64,000 nucleotides of DNA from Desulfonatronovibrio hydrogenovorans DSM 9292 (GCF_000686525.1 NZ_JMKT01000001.1:49962-113961), one strand, 5' to 3'. Positions 26,550-35,798 are shown, counted from the first letter of the stretch. Made by a program: numbers and translations. The notes: generated by a model from the sequence alone, not told the origin.

Positions 26550-26861
26550 TTAGGCAGCATTTAAGGGCCGAATCCTTGCCACTTCGGATTTAAGAGCCTG
26601 GTTAGCTTCCCACAGATCAACCGCCAGTTGAGCATTAAGCCAAAATTCTGCTGAATTTCCAAACAACCGGCCAAGCCGGATAGCCATTTGAGGACTGACA
26701 GCTCTCCGTTCCCGTATAAGTTCATTAATCGACTGACGTGAAACCCCCATCGCTTTGGCCAGTGCAGAAACACTCAACTCATAATCAGGCATGAAATCTT
26801 CACGTAGCATTTCACCTGGGTGAGAAGGTCGGCGTTTTATTCCAGTATTGTTGATAGCCAT
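26550..26861 (-). CDS. higA: HigA-type antitoxin (XRE helix-turn-helix)
   Basis: The 103-residue protein starts MAINNTGIKRRPSHPGEML, the hallmark N terminus of the HigA family. The helix-turn-helix LSVSALAKAMGVSRQSINELI follows and the FGNSAEFWLNAQ segment is near the C terminus. Start 26861 is preceded by AAAGGAGG; the frame extends further up but without a site. It lies 14 bases after higB on the minus strand. It neutralises the toxin and represses the pair. Confidence 0.93.
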   Translation of the reverse strand: MAINNTGIKRRPSHPGEMLREDFMPDYELSVSALAKAMGVSRQSINELIRERRAVSPQMAIRLGRLFGNSAEFWLNAQLAVDLWEANQALKSEVARIRPLNAA

Positions 26862-26875
26862 GGCCTTACCTCCTT

Positions 26876-27157
26876 TTAATGGTAATCGCATACCTCTACA
26901 TCATATGCGTCACCACCTTTAAACCGGAAACAGATACGCCACTGATCATTAATAGCAATGCAATGCTGCCCTTCACGGTCATCTGTAAGTTTGTGCAACC
27001 TGTTTCCAGGTGGAACCTTGAGATCATCAAGACAAATAGCCAGATTCACATACTCCAGCTTCCTTGAAGCCCGTCTTTGAATATCTGGGGGAAGTTTTTT
27101 GGACTTCCCAGTTTCATATAAGGACTTGGTGAGCTTATTCGCAAAGGTCTTGATCAT
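26876..27157 (-). CDS. higB: HigB-type toxin (RelE-like mRNA interferase)
   Basis: The 93-residue protein matches the HigB/plasmid-maintenance killer family: MIKTFANKLTKSLYE at the N terminus, then KLEYVNLAICLDDLKVPPGNRLHKL and a C-terminal basic strand INDQWRICFRFKGG with the Arg residues needed for ribosome-bound mRNA cleavage. Toxin before antitoxin is the usual order for HigBA. The start at ATG 27157 has only a weak ribosome site; TTG 27166 is possible. The upstream palindrome GTCACGTGAC (27175-27184) may be the HigA operator. Confidence 0.93.
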   Translation of the reverse strand: MIKTFANKLTKSLYETGKSKKLPPDIQRRASRKLEYVNLAICLDDLKVPPGNRLHKLTDDREGQHCIAINDQWRICFRFKGGDAYDVEVCDYH

Positions 27158-27174
27158 TAAGGTCAACGTAATGC

Positions 27175-27184
27175 GTCACGTGAC
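27175..27184 (-). promoter_or_regulatory. Palindrome upstream of higB, possible HigA operator
   Basis: GTCACGTGAC is a perfect 10-bp palindrome 18 bases before the higB start, where HigA-type autorepressors normally bind. Only position and symmetry support this. Confidence 0.35.
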
Positions 27185-27404
27185 ATAAATCAATAGCATT
27201 TTCATTGTTATCATGAAACAAGGATATGGTTGATTTTGGCAGCATATGAACTGAACAATTCAAGCTTTCTTTGTCAGTCTTCAGGATAATTGGAAAGGAC
27301 TACGCTATGTCCATAGCCGGAGCCTTGTATCACGCCAAGCGTAGCCGGGTGACTTTAGAGCGCCAGCGGAAAAGCCGACCTGCTTTAACGCTATGGCTAG
27401 GCGT

Positions 27405-27815
27405 TCACTCATGAAGCCATGGTGCATAGCTCAGTCCCACCAATACACCTTCGGGACTCATGAACCTTGCGACTATCTGTCCCCACGGTTCAGTCCGGGA
27501 TTCGTGTACAAACTCCTGCCCATTCTCTTTCATTTCCTGTACTGCCGCCTCCACAGCAGCGGCATCAGCCAGCTCGAATTCTATAGTTGCTGTGGGCTCA
27601 GGAACACTCTCCGGCCATTCATCCTGCCCAAAACAAGACTGGGCGGCCATTGATAAGGGCCATACACCAAAATGATTCGCTCCAGGAAACTTATCCATAA
27701 AACGATAATCGCCCATCGTTTCAAGCGGCAGGCCTAGCGCCTTCTGGTACAGGGACTCACTTGCTGCCGGGTCCTTTGTTATTGTAGCAAAACCGGCAAT
27801 ACACATAACTTCCAT
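27405..27815 (-). CDS. VOC family (glyoxalase/bleomycin-resistance-like) protein
   Basis: The 136-residue protein has paired beta-alpha-beta-beta-beta units. The first carries FATITKDPAASESLYQKALGLPL; the second carries the IEFELADAAAVEAAVQEM helix, FVHESRTEPWGQ and RFMSPEGVLVGL. The start ATG 27815 has GGGAGG upstream. Metal ligands are not obvious and the substrate cannot be predicted. It shares the minus strand with HigBA and may belong to a small accessory islet. Confidence 0.85.
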   Translation of the reverse strand: MEVMCIAGFATITKDPAASESLYQKALGLPLETMGDYRFMDKFPGANHFGVWPLSMAAQSCFGQDEWPESVPEPTATIEFELADAAAVEAAVQEMKENGQEFVHESRTEPWGQIVARFMSPEGVLVGLSYAPWLHE

Positions 27816-28180
27816 TGACCCCTCCCTTGCTTAAATTCTCAAATGGTCGGTGTCTCACTCTCATTGGCACAGAGGGAATCCTAAAAAAAGCAACCAACTG
27901 AATCGTTACTAAGCATATCTGAAAGCCATTATCAAGTCAGTCCTGGCTCTGGGAAACTGAAAAATCACCCTATGGTGTGTAAGCCTACATGCATCAGGGC
28001 TTTGTCTCCCATATCCCCCAACACCCTGCCAGTCCTTGTTTTCAAACCATAGGGTTCCTTTCCTGGTCCGTCCGGACCTGGAAGGCATTAAAAAAAGGAC
28101 AGCTGTCTGATCTGAACTAAGTACCAGAGAGGTCTTGAAAGGGATGCTTTGCAGGAATGGCCTGGCCAGGGCTGAACAGT
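27816..28180. other. Intergenic region, no gene supported
   Basis: 365 bases. A 91-codon minus-strand ORF (27909-28184) has no ribosome site or recognisable pattern and runs into the tRNA terminator, so I do not call it. Confidence 0.5.
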
Positions 28181-28218
28181 CCAAAAAAAAGCCCCCAAAG
28201 CTTTGGCTTCAGGGGCTT
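28181..28218 (-). terminator. Terminator of the tRNA transcript
   Basis: On the minus strand AAGCCCC (complement of 28212-28218) pairs with GGGGCTT (complement of 28189-28195), with an additional internal helix. It is followed by a run of eight T. It closes the tRNA-Lys/tRNA-Glu unit. Confidence 0.8.
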
Positions 28219-28290
28219 AAAATAACTTGCAGCCGGTACTGTCACCGGCATTATCTATGGTAACCAGGCTTGCAGCCTGCTGAAAATCTT

Positions 28291-28366
28291 TGGCGTCCCC
28301 AAGGGGGTTTGAACCCCTGTTTTCGGCGTGAGAGGCCGACGTCCTAGGCCACTAGACGATGGGGAC
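28291..28366 (-). tRNA. tRNA-Glu (CTC)
   Basis: The 76-nt cloverleaf reads 5' GTCCCCATCGTCTAGTGG and has a 5-bp anticodon stem TCGGC/GCCGA around loop CTCTCAC, giving anticodon CTC. The T-arm is GGGGTTCAAACCCC, the acceptor closes GTCCCC with GGGGAC, and CCA is encoded. It lies 13 bases after tRNA-Lys. Confidence 0.95.
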
Positions 28367-28379
28367 GAACTGACTTAAA

Positions 28380-28455
28380 TGGTGGGCCGTGCAGGGATCG
28401 AACCTGCGACTCTCTGCTTAAAAGGCAGATACTCTACCGGCTGAGTTAACGGCCC
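28380..28455 (-). tRNA. tRNA-Lys (TTT)
   Basis: The 76-nt cloverleaf reads 5' GGGCCGTTAACTCAGCCGG. The anticodon stem is TCTGC/GCAGA with loop CTTTTAA (anticodon TTT). The T-arm is GCAGGTTCGATCCCTGC, the acceptor is GGGCCGT/ACGGCCC and CCA is encoded. It is the first tRNA in the pair. Confidence 0.96.
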
Positions 28456-28583
28456 ACATGTGAAAGGGACTTTGGATACCCGCCTTGTCCAGGGTTGTCA
28501 ACCAAAAAAATAACCAGAAACAGATTCCCGGACCGCCCTGCCTTCAGGCTGCTCATGATCCGGATCCAGCCGGACAGACAGGA

Positions 28584-29789
28584 TCAGGCCACCACATCAG
28601 CTATCTGAAAGATGGGAAGGTACATGCTGATGACCAGACCGCCCACAATTACCCCCAGGATCACAATCATGATCGGTTCGATAAGCGAGGTCAGGGTATC
28701 CACTGCCACATCCACTTCATCGTCAAAAAAATCAGCAATCTTGCCCAGCATATTGTCCAGGGCTCCGGTGGACTCACCTATGGAGATCATGTGGATGACC
28801 ATGGGCGGAAAGATCCCGGTATCATCAAGGGGCTCTGCCAAGCCCTGGCCTTCGGATATGCTTTTTTTGGCCTGCTGCACCCCAAGCTCAACAGTCTTGT
28901 TGCCTGATGTCCTAGAAACTATATCCAGGGCGCTCAGAATCGGGACACCGGAAGAAATCATGGTGCTCAGGGTCCGGCTGAACCTGGCCACAGCCACTTT
29001 GCGCAGCAGCGGCCCAAAGACCGGAACAAAAAGAATCCAGTTATCAACAATAATCTTGCCCCGTTCCCAGCGGTAAAAAAGCCTGAACGCAATCACTGCT
29101 CCAATGGCCCCCAGGATGATATAAAGAAAGTTGTCCTTGGAGAACCGGCTGAGATTGATAACAATCTGGGTGGGAGCCGGCAGAGTTCCGCCGAATTCAG
29201 CAAACATCTGCTCAAAGGTCGGGATGACAAAAATAAGAATTATGGCGATAACCGCCACTGCCACTGCAATGATCACCCCGGGATAGATCAGGGCACTCTT
29301 GACCTTGGCCTTGAGCCTGGCTGCCTTTTCAATATACTGGGCCAGCCGCTCCAGGACCACGTCCAGGACTCCTCCTGTTTCTCCGGCATCCACCATGTTG
29401 GTGTACAGGTCGTCAAAAACATCCTTATGCCTGTTCAGCCCGTCATAAAGAGAGGCTCCGCCTTCAATATCACTTTTGATCTCATAGAGTTTTCGCCTGA
29501 GTATCTTGTTTTCAGTCTGTTCGCACATGACCTGCAGGGATTGGAGAATGGGAACGCCTGCATTGATCATGGTGGAGAACTGTCTGCTGAATACCACCAT
29601 GTCCCTGGAAGTGACCCTTCCTTCAAGAAAGGTTCCTTCAAGAATGTCCTTGGGCTTGGGTTTGACCCTGATTTCAGCCAGTCCCCTTCTGCGCAGGACG
29701 TTTTCCGCCATGTCCAGGCTGGGAGCATCGAGATCTCCCTTGATTTTCCTGCCTGTCCTGGTCCTGGCCTTGTAGATGAATATCGGCAT
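28584..29789 (-). CDS. pilC: Type IV pilus / type II secretion inner-membrane platform protein (PilC/GspF)
   Basis: The 401-residue protein contains two T2SF domains. Domain 1 (about 65-190) has FSRQFSTMINAGVPILQSLQ and YPGVIIAVAVAVIAIIL; domain 2 (about 265-395) has FSRTLSTMISSGVPILSALD and LIEPIMIVILGVIVGGLV. An N-terminal cytoplasmic segment MPIFIYKARTRTGRKIKG matches PilC. Three membrane spans are expected. It follows pilB by 177 bases on the minus strand. Confidence 0.92.
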   Translation of the reverse strand: MPIFIYKARTRTGRKIKGDLDAPSLDMAENVLRRRGLAEIRVKPKPKDILEGTFLEGRVTSRDMVVFSRQFSTMINAGVPILQSLQVMCEQTENKILRRKLYEIKSDIEGGASLYDGLNRHKDVFDDLYTNMVDAGETGGVLDVVLERLAQYIEKAARLKAKVKSALIYPGVIIAVAVAVIAIILIFVIPTFEQMFAEFGGTLPAPTQIVINLSRFSKDNFLYIILGAIGAVIAFRLFYRWERGKIIVDNWILFVPVFGPLLRKVAVARFSRTLSTMISSGVPILSALDIVSRTSGNKTVELGVQQAKKSISEGQGLAEPLDDTGIFPPMVIHMISIGESTGALDNMLGKIADFFDDEVDVAVDTLTSLIEPIMIVILGVIVGGLVISMYLPIFQIADVVA

Positions 29790-29966
29790 GTCTCGGTTGG
29801 GACTCCAGGTTAATGATTGCTGCCAAAACTAAAGGATCTGCAATTTTTACGGCCCAGCATCAATGCTTTTGCGAGCACCCCGAGGGTCCGGGGCAATCTC
29901 ATGAAAACCGGCTGAAATTCTTACCCTGCCCGCAGCAACAATAAAAATCTCAGCCCGGGTGTTATT

Positions 29967-31664
29967 TTAACTGGCTGTACTTCTAAGCACCTCTGAAGCT
30001 GAGGTTATCCCTTGGACCATCTTGTTCAGACCGCTTTTACGCATGGTGATCATGCCCTCCTGCACCGCCTTTCTTTTCAGCTCGGCTTCGGAAGCCCTGG
30101 CCAGGATCAGCTCCTGGATCTTCGGGCTCACAGTGAGCACTTCATACAGCCCTGTTCTTCCCCTGTAACCTGTCTGACTGCACTGGGAACAGCCTGCAGA
30201 CCGGAAGATCTCGGCTGATTCCGCTTCCTGGGGGTCCAGGCCCATATCCATGAGGTACTGGCCATCCAGTTCATCAGGTACTTTGCAGGAAGGACAAAGC
30301 CTGCGGACCAGACGCTGGGACATGATGGCGTTCACTGCTGACGCTGCCAGAAAATCGTCCACTCCCATGTTCACCAGTCTGGACAAAGTTGAAACAGCAT
30401 CATTGGTATGTAAAGTGGCCAGGACCAGATGGCCTGTCAGGGCTGCTTTGACCGCTATCTCAGCTGTTTCCAGATCACGGATTTCACCCACCAGGATGAT
30501 GTCCGGGTCCTGACGCAGAAACGAACGCAGAACTGCTGCAAAGCTAAGTCCGACCTCTTCTGCCACCTGAACCTGGTTCACCCCTTTAAGGCTGAATTCC
30601 ACTGGATCTTCCACAGTGGAGATGTTCACCCCTTCCCTGTTCAACTCCATTATGGCCGAATAAAGGGAGGTGGTCTTGCCAGATCCGGTCGGCCCGGTAA
30701 CCAGGACCATCCCATACGGTTTTCTTATGGCCGCTTCAAAGGCCCTGAAGGATTTCTCCTCCAGGCCCAGCCTGACCATGTCCACGTTCAGGGCGGACTT
30801 GTCCAGAAGGCGCATGACCACCTTTTCACCGAACAATGTGGGCAGGATGGAAACCCTGAACTCCAGACTCATGCCCTGGGATGTCCTGACCTTGATCCGT
30901 CCGTCCTGGGGCAGCCTTTTTTCAGCAATATTAAGCTGGGCCATGATCTTAAGCCTGGATATGATGGCGTTTTTCATGGACATGGGCGGATGCATCATAT
31001 CCTTGAGGATGCCGTCCAGGCGCATCCTGACCCTGAATTCCTGTTCATAGGGCTCGATATGAATGTCCGAGGCCTGTCTGGCAATGGCCTCCATGATGAT
31101 CAGGTTGACCATCTTGACCACCGGGACCTGGGAGGCCGCCTCAAGGCTGGCAGCATCATCTGTCTGGCTGTCAGCCTCCTGTATTGGCCCGTCCTGATCA
31201 GCCATGTCCGCCAGAAGATCTTCAAGCCCCTGGCCGGGCCTTTTTTTAAAATTGGCCAGGGCTCTGGCTATGGAAGACCTGGTGGCCAGGTGAACCATTG
31301 GTTCCAGCCCGGTCATGAACCGGATGTCGTCCAGAGCACTGATCCTGCCCGGTTCAGAACAGGCCAGGTAAAGCTTTTGGTCCTGGACAAAAAAAGGAAC
31401 TGCCTGGTACTTTTCCCAGCTCTCCCTGTCCAGCAGGTCCATGACCTGTTCAGGAATATTCAGAGCCCCTGGCTCCACCACAGGCAGTCCCAGGGCCATG
31501 GCCATGTGATCCCGGTATAATTCCTGAGTGATAAGCCCCAGGACCAGAGCTGCCCTGGCAAAGTCAAGTTTTCTGTCAGCCTGTTCCTGCTGAACAGTTC
31601 TGACCTGATCCCTGTCCAGGCCTGCCTGCTCAATCAATTTTCGGGTCAAGGAATGGTGGTTCAT
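29967..31664 (-). CDS. pilB: Type IV pilus assembly ATPase (PilB/GspE)
   Basis: The 565-residue protein has an N-terminal MshEN-type domain (LGLPVVEPGALNIPEQV). Its hexameric ATPase core has Walker A GPTGSGKTTS near 325, the Asp box TVEDPVEF, Walker B DIILVGEIRDLETAE and the His box LVLATLHTNDA. A tetra-Cys zinc motif reads CPSC then CSQC. It powers pilin polymerisation. Its start overlaps the end of the mutT gene by 35 bases, which argues for coupled expression in the minus-strand run. Confidence 0.94.
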   Translation of the reverse strand: MNHHSLTRKLIEQAGLDRDQVRTVQQEQADRKLDFARAALVLGLITQELYRDHMAMALGLPVVEPGALNIPEQVMDLLDRESWEKYQAVPFFVQDQKLYLACSEPGRISALDDIRFMTGLEPMVHLATRSSIARALANFKKRPGQGLEDLLADMADQDGPIQEADSQTDDAASLEAASQVPVVKMVNLIIMEAIARQASDIHIEPYEQEFRVRMRLDGILKDMMHPPMSMKNAIISRLKIMAQLNIAEKRLPQDGRIKVRTSQGMSLEFRVSILPTLFGEKVVMRLLDKSALNVDMVRLGLEEKSFRAFEAAIRKPYGMVLVTGPTGSGKTTSLYSAIMELNREGVNISTVEDPVEFSLKGVNQVQVAEEVGLSFAAVLRSFLRQDPDIILVGEIRDLETAEIAVKAALTGHLVLATLHTNDAVSTLSRLVNMGVDDFLAASAVNAIMSQRLVRRLCPSCKVPDELDGQYLMDMGLDPQEAESAEIFRSAGCSQCSQTGYRGRTGLYEVLTVSPKIQELILARASEAELKRKAVQEGMITMRKSGLNKMVQGITSASEVLRSTAS

Positions 31665-32049
31665 GCTTCAATGCCAGTCTTTCCAGGATCTCTTGATCAG
31701 CCGGCAGAAAATCCCTGGTAACGGCTTCAGCCGGATCAAACCATGCCATCTCCTGCCTTTCCCTGGCCACAATATTTCCGTCATAACCGGTGACCATATA
31801 GAAATGGACATGGGCGTTGATATGATCATAACTCTTTTTCAGGCTGGTCCACAACCAGAAATCCCTGGGGATTATACCCAGTTCTTCATATAATTCCCGG
31901 ACCAGGGCCTCTGCCACCGGTTCTCCAGGCTCGGCCTTGCCTCCGGGGAACTCCCAGAATCCGGCCAATACCTTGCCCTGGGGCCTTTGCACCCCCAGGA
32001 CCAGACCGTCTCTGACCACAATGCCTGCTGCAACACTTATCCAGCTCAT
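31630..32049 (-). CDS. mutT: NUDIX hydrolase, MutT (8-oxo-dGTP diphosphatase) type
   Basis: The 139-residue protein has the complete Nudix box GGKAEPGEPVAEALVRELYEELGI with its RELYEE catalytic core cut here at residues ~36-58. SVAAGIVVRDGLVLGVQRP at the N terminus and GFWEFPGG before the box are typical of MutT. It removes oxidised nucleotides. It starts 21 bases after the ABC-F gene and overlaps pilB by 35 bases. Confidence 0.88.
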   Translation of the reverse strand: MSWISVAAGIVVRDGLVLGVQRPQGKVLAGFWEFPGGKAEPGEPVAEALVRELYEELGIIPRDFWLWTSLKKSYDHINAHVHFYMVTGYDGNIVARERQEMAWFDPAEAVTRDFLPADQEILERLALKHEPPFLDPKID

Positions 32050-32070
32050 GACCGGATTGGCTCCTGTTTT

Positions 32071-34026
32071 TCAGGGTTTTCTGGATTCCAGGCTTCCGAT
32101 CTCCTGCTCCAGTTTCTCCAGCCTGGCCATGAGCATTTCATTCTCCTCCACCAGGGCCTGATACTCCAGGTTCAGGGTTTTGAATTTTTCAGGCTCCTGA
32201 TAGGTCTCTGGCCGGGCCATAATGGCCTCCACCTCTTCCTGCCTGGCCAGGCACTCTTCCAGCCGGCTTTCTTTGTGGCTGTATTCTGCTTTCAAGGGCT
32301 TGAGCAGCCTGTAGGCCTGGTTTCTGGCCTGGGCTTCCTGCCTGCGCCTTTGTTTCTGGGAAGTCCCTTCCTTTTTATCCCTGCTGACAGCCGGCCCCTT
32401 TTCCTGAGAACAGCTTTCCCGGCCTTTGGTCAGGAGATTATCATAATAGAGATCAAACCCGTGTCCATGCTGAGTGATCCCCTGGTTTTCCATTGTCCAC
32501 ACCTCTCCAGCCACCTGGGACAGCAGATAGCGGTCATGGGCGATGATGAACACTGCCCCGGGGAAATCCTTTAACGCTGCAATCAGGGCCTCCCTGCTTT
32601 CCATGTCCAGGTGGTTGGTGGGCTCGTCCAGGAGAAGCAGATTGGCCCGGGTCAGAAACAGGGAAGCAAGGATCAGTCTGGATTTTTCACCTCCGCTGAG
32701 GCTCATGGCCCTGCGCTCCCAAAACGATTCATCCAGCATGAACAGGCCCAGGACTGAACGGATCTCTTCTTCAGTGGGATTGCCTGTGGCCAGCCTTCTT
32801 ATCTCAGTCAGAACCGTGTTCTCCAGGACCAGGGTCTCGGTCTGATGCTGGGTAAAATAACCGGGATAGGTGTTCCGGCCGAGCCTGACATACCCCTGTT
32901 CAGGTTCTAAGCAGTCCATGATAAGTTTAAAAAGGGTGGACTTGCCCGAACCATTAGGACCCATAAGGGCGATCTTCTGGCCATGAAAGAGCTGGAAGCT
33001 CAGATCATCCAGCAAAACAGGCTTGCCCGGATGGGTAAACTTAAGACCAGCGCAGGTTATGGCCACCCGGCTGGCCCTTCTTGGTGCCGGCCAGGAAAAA
33101 TTCAGGGATTTTCCTTTCTGATCCTCCTGAAAATCCTTTATCCCTGAAGACAGCTTGTTGATCCTGTTCAGCCTGGCCTGGGCCTGCCTGGCCTTGGTGG
33201 CCTTGTATCTGAACCGGTCCACAAAGGACTGCAGATGTTTTATCCGGCCCTGGATCTTGTCCCTCTCCTTTTCCTTCAAAAGCTCCCGTTGTTCGTGCCA
33301 GTCCACAAAAGAAGAATAATTGCCAGGACGGAAATATGGCCGGTCAAAGCCCAGATGCAGGATATGAGTTACCACCCGGTCCAAGAAAAAGCGGTCATGG
33401 GCCACCAGGACCAGCATCCCTGAAAAACTCAGCAGGTAATCCTCCAGCCAGAGCACAGCCTCCATGTCCAGATGGTTGGTGGGTTCGTCCAGGATGAGCA
33501 GGTCTGCCCCCTGCAGCAGGACCCTGGACAGTTTGGCCCGCTCTCTCCACCCTCCGGACAAAGACCTTAAAGGAGAGCCAAAGGTCTTTTCTTCAAAACC
33601 AAGGCCGTTCAGAATTTTTTCCGCCTTGTACTCCGGATTGTAGCCATAGGCCTGCTCCATTTCAGCCTGGACATGAGAGAGTCTGGTCAGCTGGTCACTG
33701 TCCTCCCGGGCAATGGCCTGTTTCCACTTCCGCCAGAATTCACCCCAGTCAGGCAGGACATCCAGGACATACTCCAGAAGAGGGGTCTTTAGATCCTGAC
33801 TGTCCAGTTCCTGAACCACATAGCCTGTTTTCAGCCCCCTGGGCAGATTGATGGACCCGGTATCCGGACCGGCCAGACCGGCCAGCATCCGAAGCAGGGT
33901 GGTCTTGCCGCATCCGTTGGGTCCGGTCACGGCAAGCCGGTTGCCGCTGTTGATCTCAAAGCTGAGATCTTTAAACAGATCCTCTCCGCTGTAACTCTTG
34001 GATATATTATTGATTGTTATCTTCAT
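32071..34026 (-). CDS. ABC-F family ATPase (ribosome-associated, Uup/YheS type)
   Basis: The 651-residue soluble protein has two ATPase domains. The first has GPNGCGKTT, LSGGWRERAKLSR and LLILDEPTNHLDM; the second has GPNGSGKST, LSGGEKSRLILA and LLLLDEPTNHLDM. A charged inter-domain linker (about 240-310) would reach the peptidyl-transferase centre. Residues after ~530 form a Gln/Glu/Lys-rich coiled coil. There are no membrane spans. Family members rescue stalled ribosomes or protect them from antibiotics. The start overlaps the flavoprotein stop by ATGA. Confidence 0.93.
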   Translation of the reverse strand: MKITINNISKSYSGEDLFKDLSFEINSGNRLAVTGPNGCGKTTLLRMLAGLAGPDTGSINLPRGLKTGYVVQELDSQDLKTPLLEYVLDVLPDWGEFWRKWKQAIAREDSDQLTRLSHVQAEMEQAYGYNPEYKAEKILNGLGFEEKTFGSPLRSLSGGWRERAKLSRVLLQGADLLILDEPTNHLDMEAVLWLEDYLLSFSGMLVLVAHDRFFLDRVVTHILHLGFDRPYFRPGNYSSFVDWHEQRELLKEKERDKIQGRIKHLQSFVDRFRYKATKARQAQARLNRINKLSSGIKDFQEDQKGKSLNFSWPAPRRASRVAITCAGLKFTHPGKPVLLDDLSFQLFHGQKIALMGPNGSGKSTLFKLIMDCLEPEQGYVRLGRNTYPGYFTQHQTETLVLENTVLTEIRRLATGNPTEEEIRSVLGLFMLDESFWERRAMSLSGGEKSRLILASLFLTRANLLLLDEPTNHLDMESREALIAALKDFPGAVFIIAHDRYLLSQVAGEVWTMENQGITQHGHGFDLYYDNLLTKGRESCSQEKGPAVSRDKKEGTSQKQRRRQEAQARNQAYRLLKPLKAEYSHKESRLEECLARQEEVEAIMARPETYQEPEKFKTLNLEYQALVEENEMLMARLEKLEQEIGSLESRKP

Positions 34027-35645
34027 TTAATCATCTTCTGGATATCCTCAAAGGCAGTCATGGCTGCTGCTGCCCCCTGACCTGCAGCTGTGACGATCTG
34101 CCTGGGACCGCTGGTCACATCTCCGGCTGCATACACCCTGGGGATGCTGGTCCTGCCTCTTTGGTCAGTGCTGATAAAACCGTCCTCATCCCTGTCCAGG
34201 CCCAGGTAGTCAATAAAATCCGCATTGGGATTGATCCCTATGGCCACAAATACCCCTTGAACATCCATCACCTTTTCCCGGCCTGATTTCTCCTCCACCA
34301 GAACCACCTGCTCAACTGTTGACTCTCCCAGAACCTCTTTGACCACGTGACTCCAGTCCACAGGTATACCCAGGTTTTGCACCTGATCCTTGAGGTGTTT
34401 TTCCCCCCGGAACTCATCCCGGCGATGGACAATCCTCACCTTTGCCCCAAGATTGCTCAGGTGCAGGGCATCGGTCAGGGCCGTATTTCCCCCGCCCACC
34501 ACCAGGACGGTCTTGTCTTTGTAGAAAAAGCCATCACAATGGGCGCAATAGCTGACTCCCCGGCCATGAAACCGGTCCTCACCAGGAACACCCAGTTTTT
34601 TCCAGGTCCCGCCAGTAGCCAGTATTACGGCCCGGCCCAGATATCCCCCCCTGGTGGTGGTGACCTCAATGTCCCGGCCCAGCCTGACTTCCAGCACTTC
34701 TTCCCCGGTCCTGGTCTGAAAATACTCCCTGGCCTGGGCCTCTATCATTTCCATGAGCCCTTTCCCGGGAATACTGGCAAACCCGGGGTAATTCTCAACC
34801 ACCGGGGTCAGGGCCACCTGGCCGCCCACCACGGACTTTTCCAGGACAACGGTCCTGAGTCCGGATCTGGCCGCATAGATGCCTGCAGTCAGACCGGCCG
34901 GGCCAGCCCCGACTATGATCAGATCATACTTTTCAAGATCCGGGCTGCCCGGATAGGCAAAAATGGTCTGACCCGAAGTCAGGGTCACCAGCTCGGATGC
35001 AAAGGTCTCTTCAGCCACCAGGCCCAGGGTGGCCAGCTTGCCCTGATCATACACTGTATGCGGGACTGAACCGACATCATACTCCTTGGCCGCGTCAGGA
35101 TACTGACCGACTTCTATGCATTCCATGCTGACCAGTCCGGGCAGTTCCACAGCCGCTTTCAGGGCATTGACCACCTGGGCCGGACAATAGGGACACTGGG
35201 GATTGACAAAGACCTGGACCGTCCTTTTTTCCTTCAGCCTGGCCAGGATCTTTCTGCTGGACGGGGCAAGGGAGCTGTCCCCGGTTGAGGCCATGATCAC
35301 GGCCTGGATGAATGATTGCCCCTCTTCCCCGGATGGAGCCCCCATGAACCTGATTCCGTATTTTTCCGGAGCCACGTCCAGGACCAGAGGCCCTCTGACC
35401 TTGGCTGAAACCGCCTTTTCATCTTTTGAATCAAGGACCTCAAAGGTAATTTTCTGGTCCAGCCGGCTGAGATCCCGGACAAAATTAACAGCAAACTGAC
35501 TATAAGGGTCTTTTTGATTGTCCGTGAATATTCTGATGGCCACTTCATGAACCAGGACCTGGGAAAACAGTTTTTTCAGATAGTCCTGCTGCTCCTGGTC
35601 CAGGACCCATTCGTCCTTTTTCTTTTTTGAAAAAAAAGCACTCAT
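34023..35645 (-). CDS. Thioredoxin-reductase-like flavoprotein with N-terminal AhpF/PDO-type domain
   Basis: The 540-residue protein begins at ATG 35645 after GGAG. Residues ~15-225 look like two fused thioredoxin folds, the second with redox centre FVNPQCPYCPAQV. Residues ~240-540 form a thioredoxin reductase domain: FAD motif DLIIVGAGPAGLTAGIYAARSG, redox Cys pair in YCAHCDG, NADPH motif VVGGGNTALTDAL and AAGDVTSGPRQIV. The arrangement is that of AhpF, which reduces peroxiredoxin AhpC, but no ahpC is nearby and the N-terminal part is diverged. It may reduce another disulfide partner. It heads the minus-strand run with ABC-F, mutT, pilB and pilC. Confidence 0.88.
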   Translation of the reverse strand: MSAFFSKKKKDEWVLDQEQQDYLKKLFSQVLVHEVAIRIFTDNQKDPYSQFAVNFVRDLSRLDQKITFEVLDSKDEKAVSAKVRGPLVLDVAPEKYGIRFMGAPSGEEGQSFIQAVIMASTGDSSLAPSSRKILARLKEKRTVQVFVNPQCPYCPAQVVNALKAAVELPGLVSMECIEVGQYPDAAKEYDVGSVPHTVYDQGKLATLGLVAEETFASELVTLTSGQTIFAYPGSPDLEKYDLIIVGAGPAGLTAGIYAARSGLRTVVLEKSVVGGQVALTPVVENYPGFASIPGKGLMEMIEAQAREYFQTRTGEEVLEVRLGRDIEVTTTRGGYLGRAVILATGGTWKKLGVPGEDRFHGRGVSYCAHCDGFFYKDKTVLVVGGGNTALTDALHLSNLGAKVRIVHRRDEFRGEKHLKDQVQNLGIPVDWSHVVKEVLGESTVEQVVLVEEKSGREKVMDVQGVFVAIGINPNADFIDYLGLDRDEDGFISTDQRGRTSIPRVYAAGDVTSGPRQIVTAAGQGAAAAMTAFEDIQKMIK

Positions 35646-35798
35646 ATTTTTCTCCGTAACCCTGAAGCTAATCGAGTTCAGCCTTAAAATCAATTTCCCC
35701 CTGGCCTGGTACCGGTATTTTGCCATTGTTTTTTCACATCCAACCATGTAAACAGACAGATGCAAACAAAATACAAGCTAATTCGGAGGTCATGCTTC

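Noticed and set aside
27338..27405. Integron attC site beside HigBA and the VOC gene
   Set aside because: The AACGC/GCGTT pair is only 9 bases apart and no proper core sites (GTTRRRY and RYYYAAC) in the right order were found.
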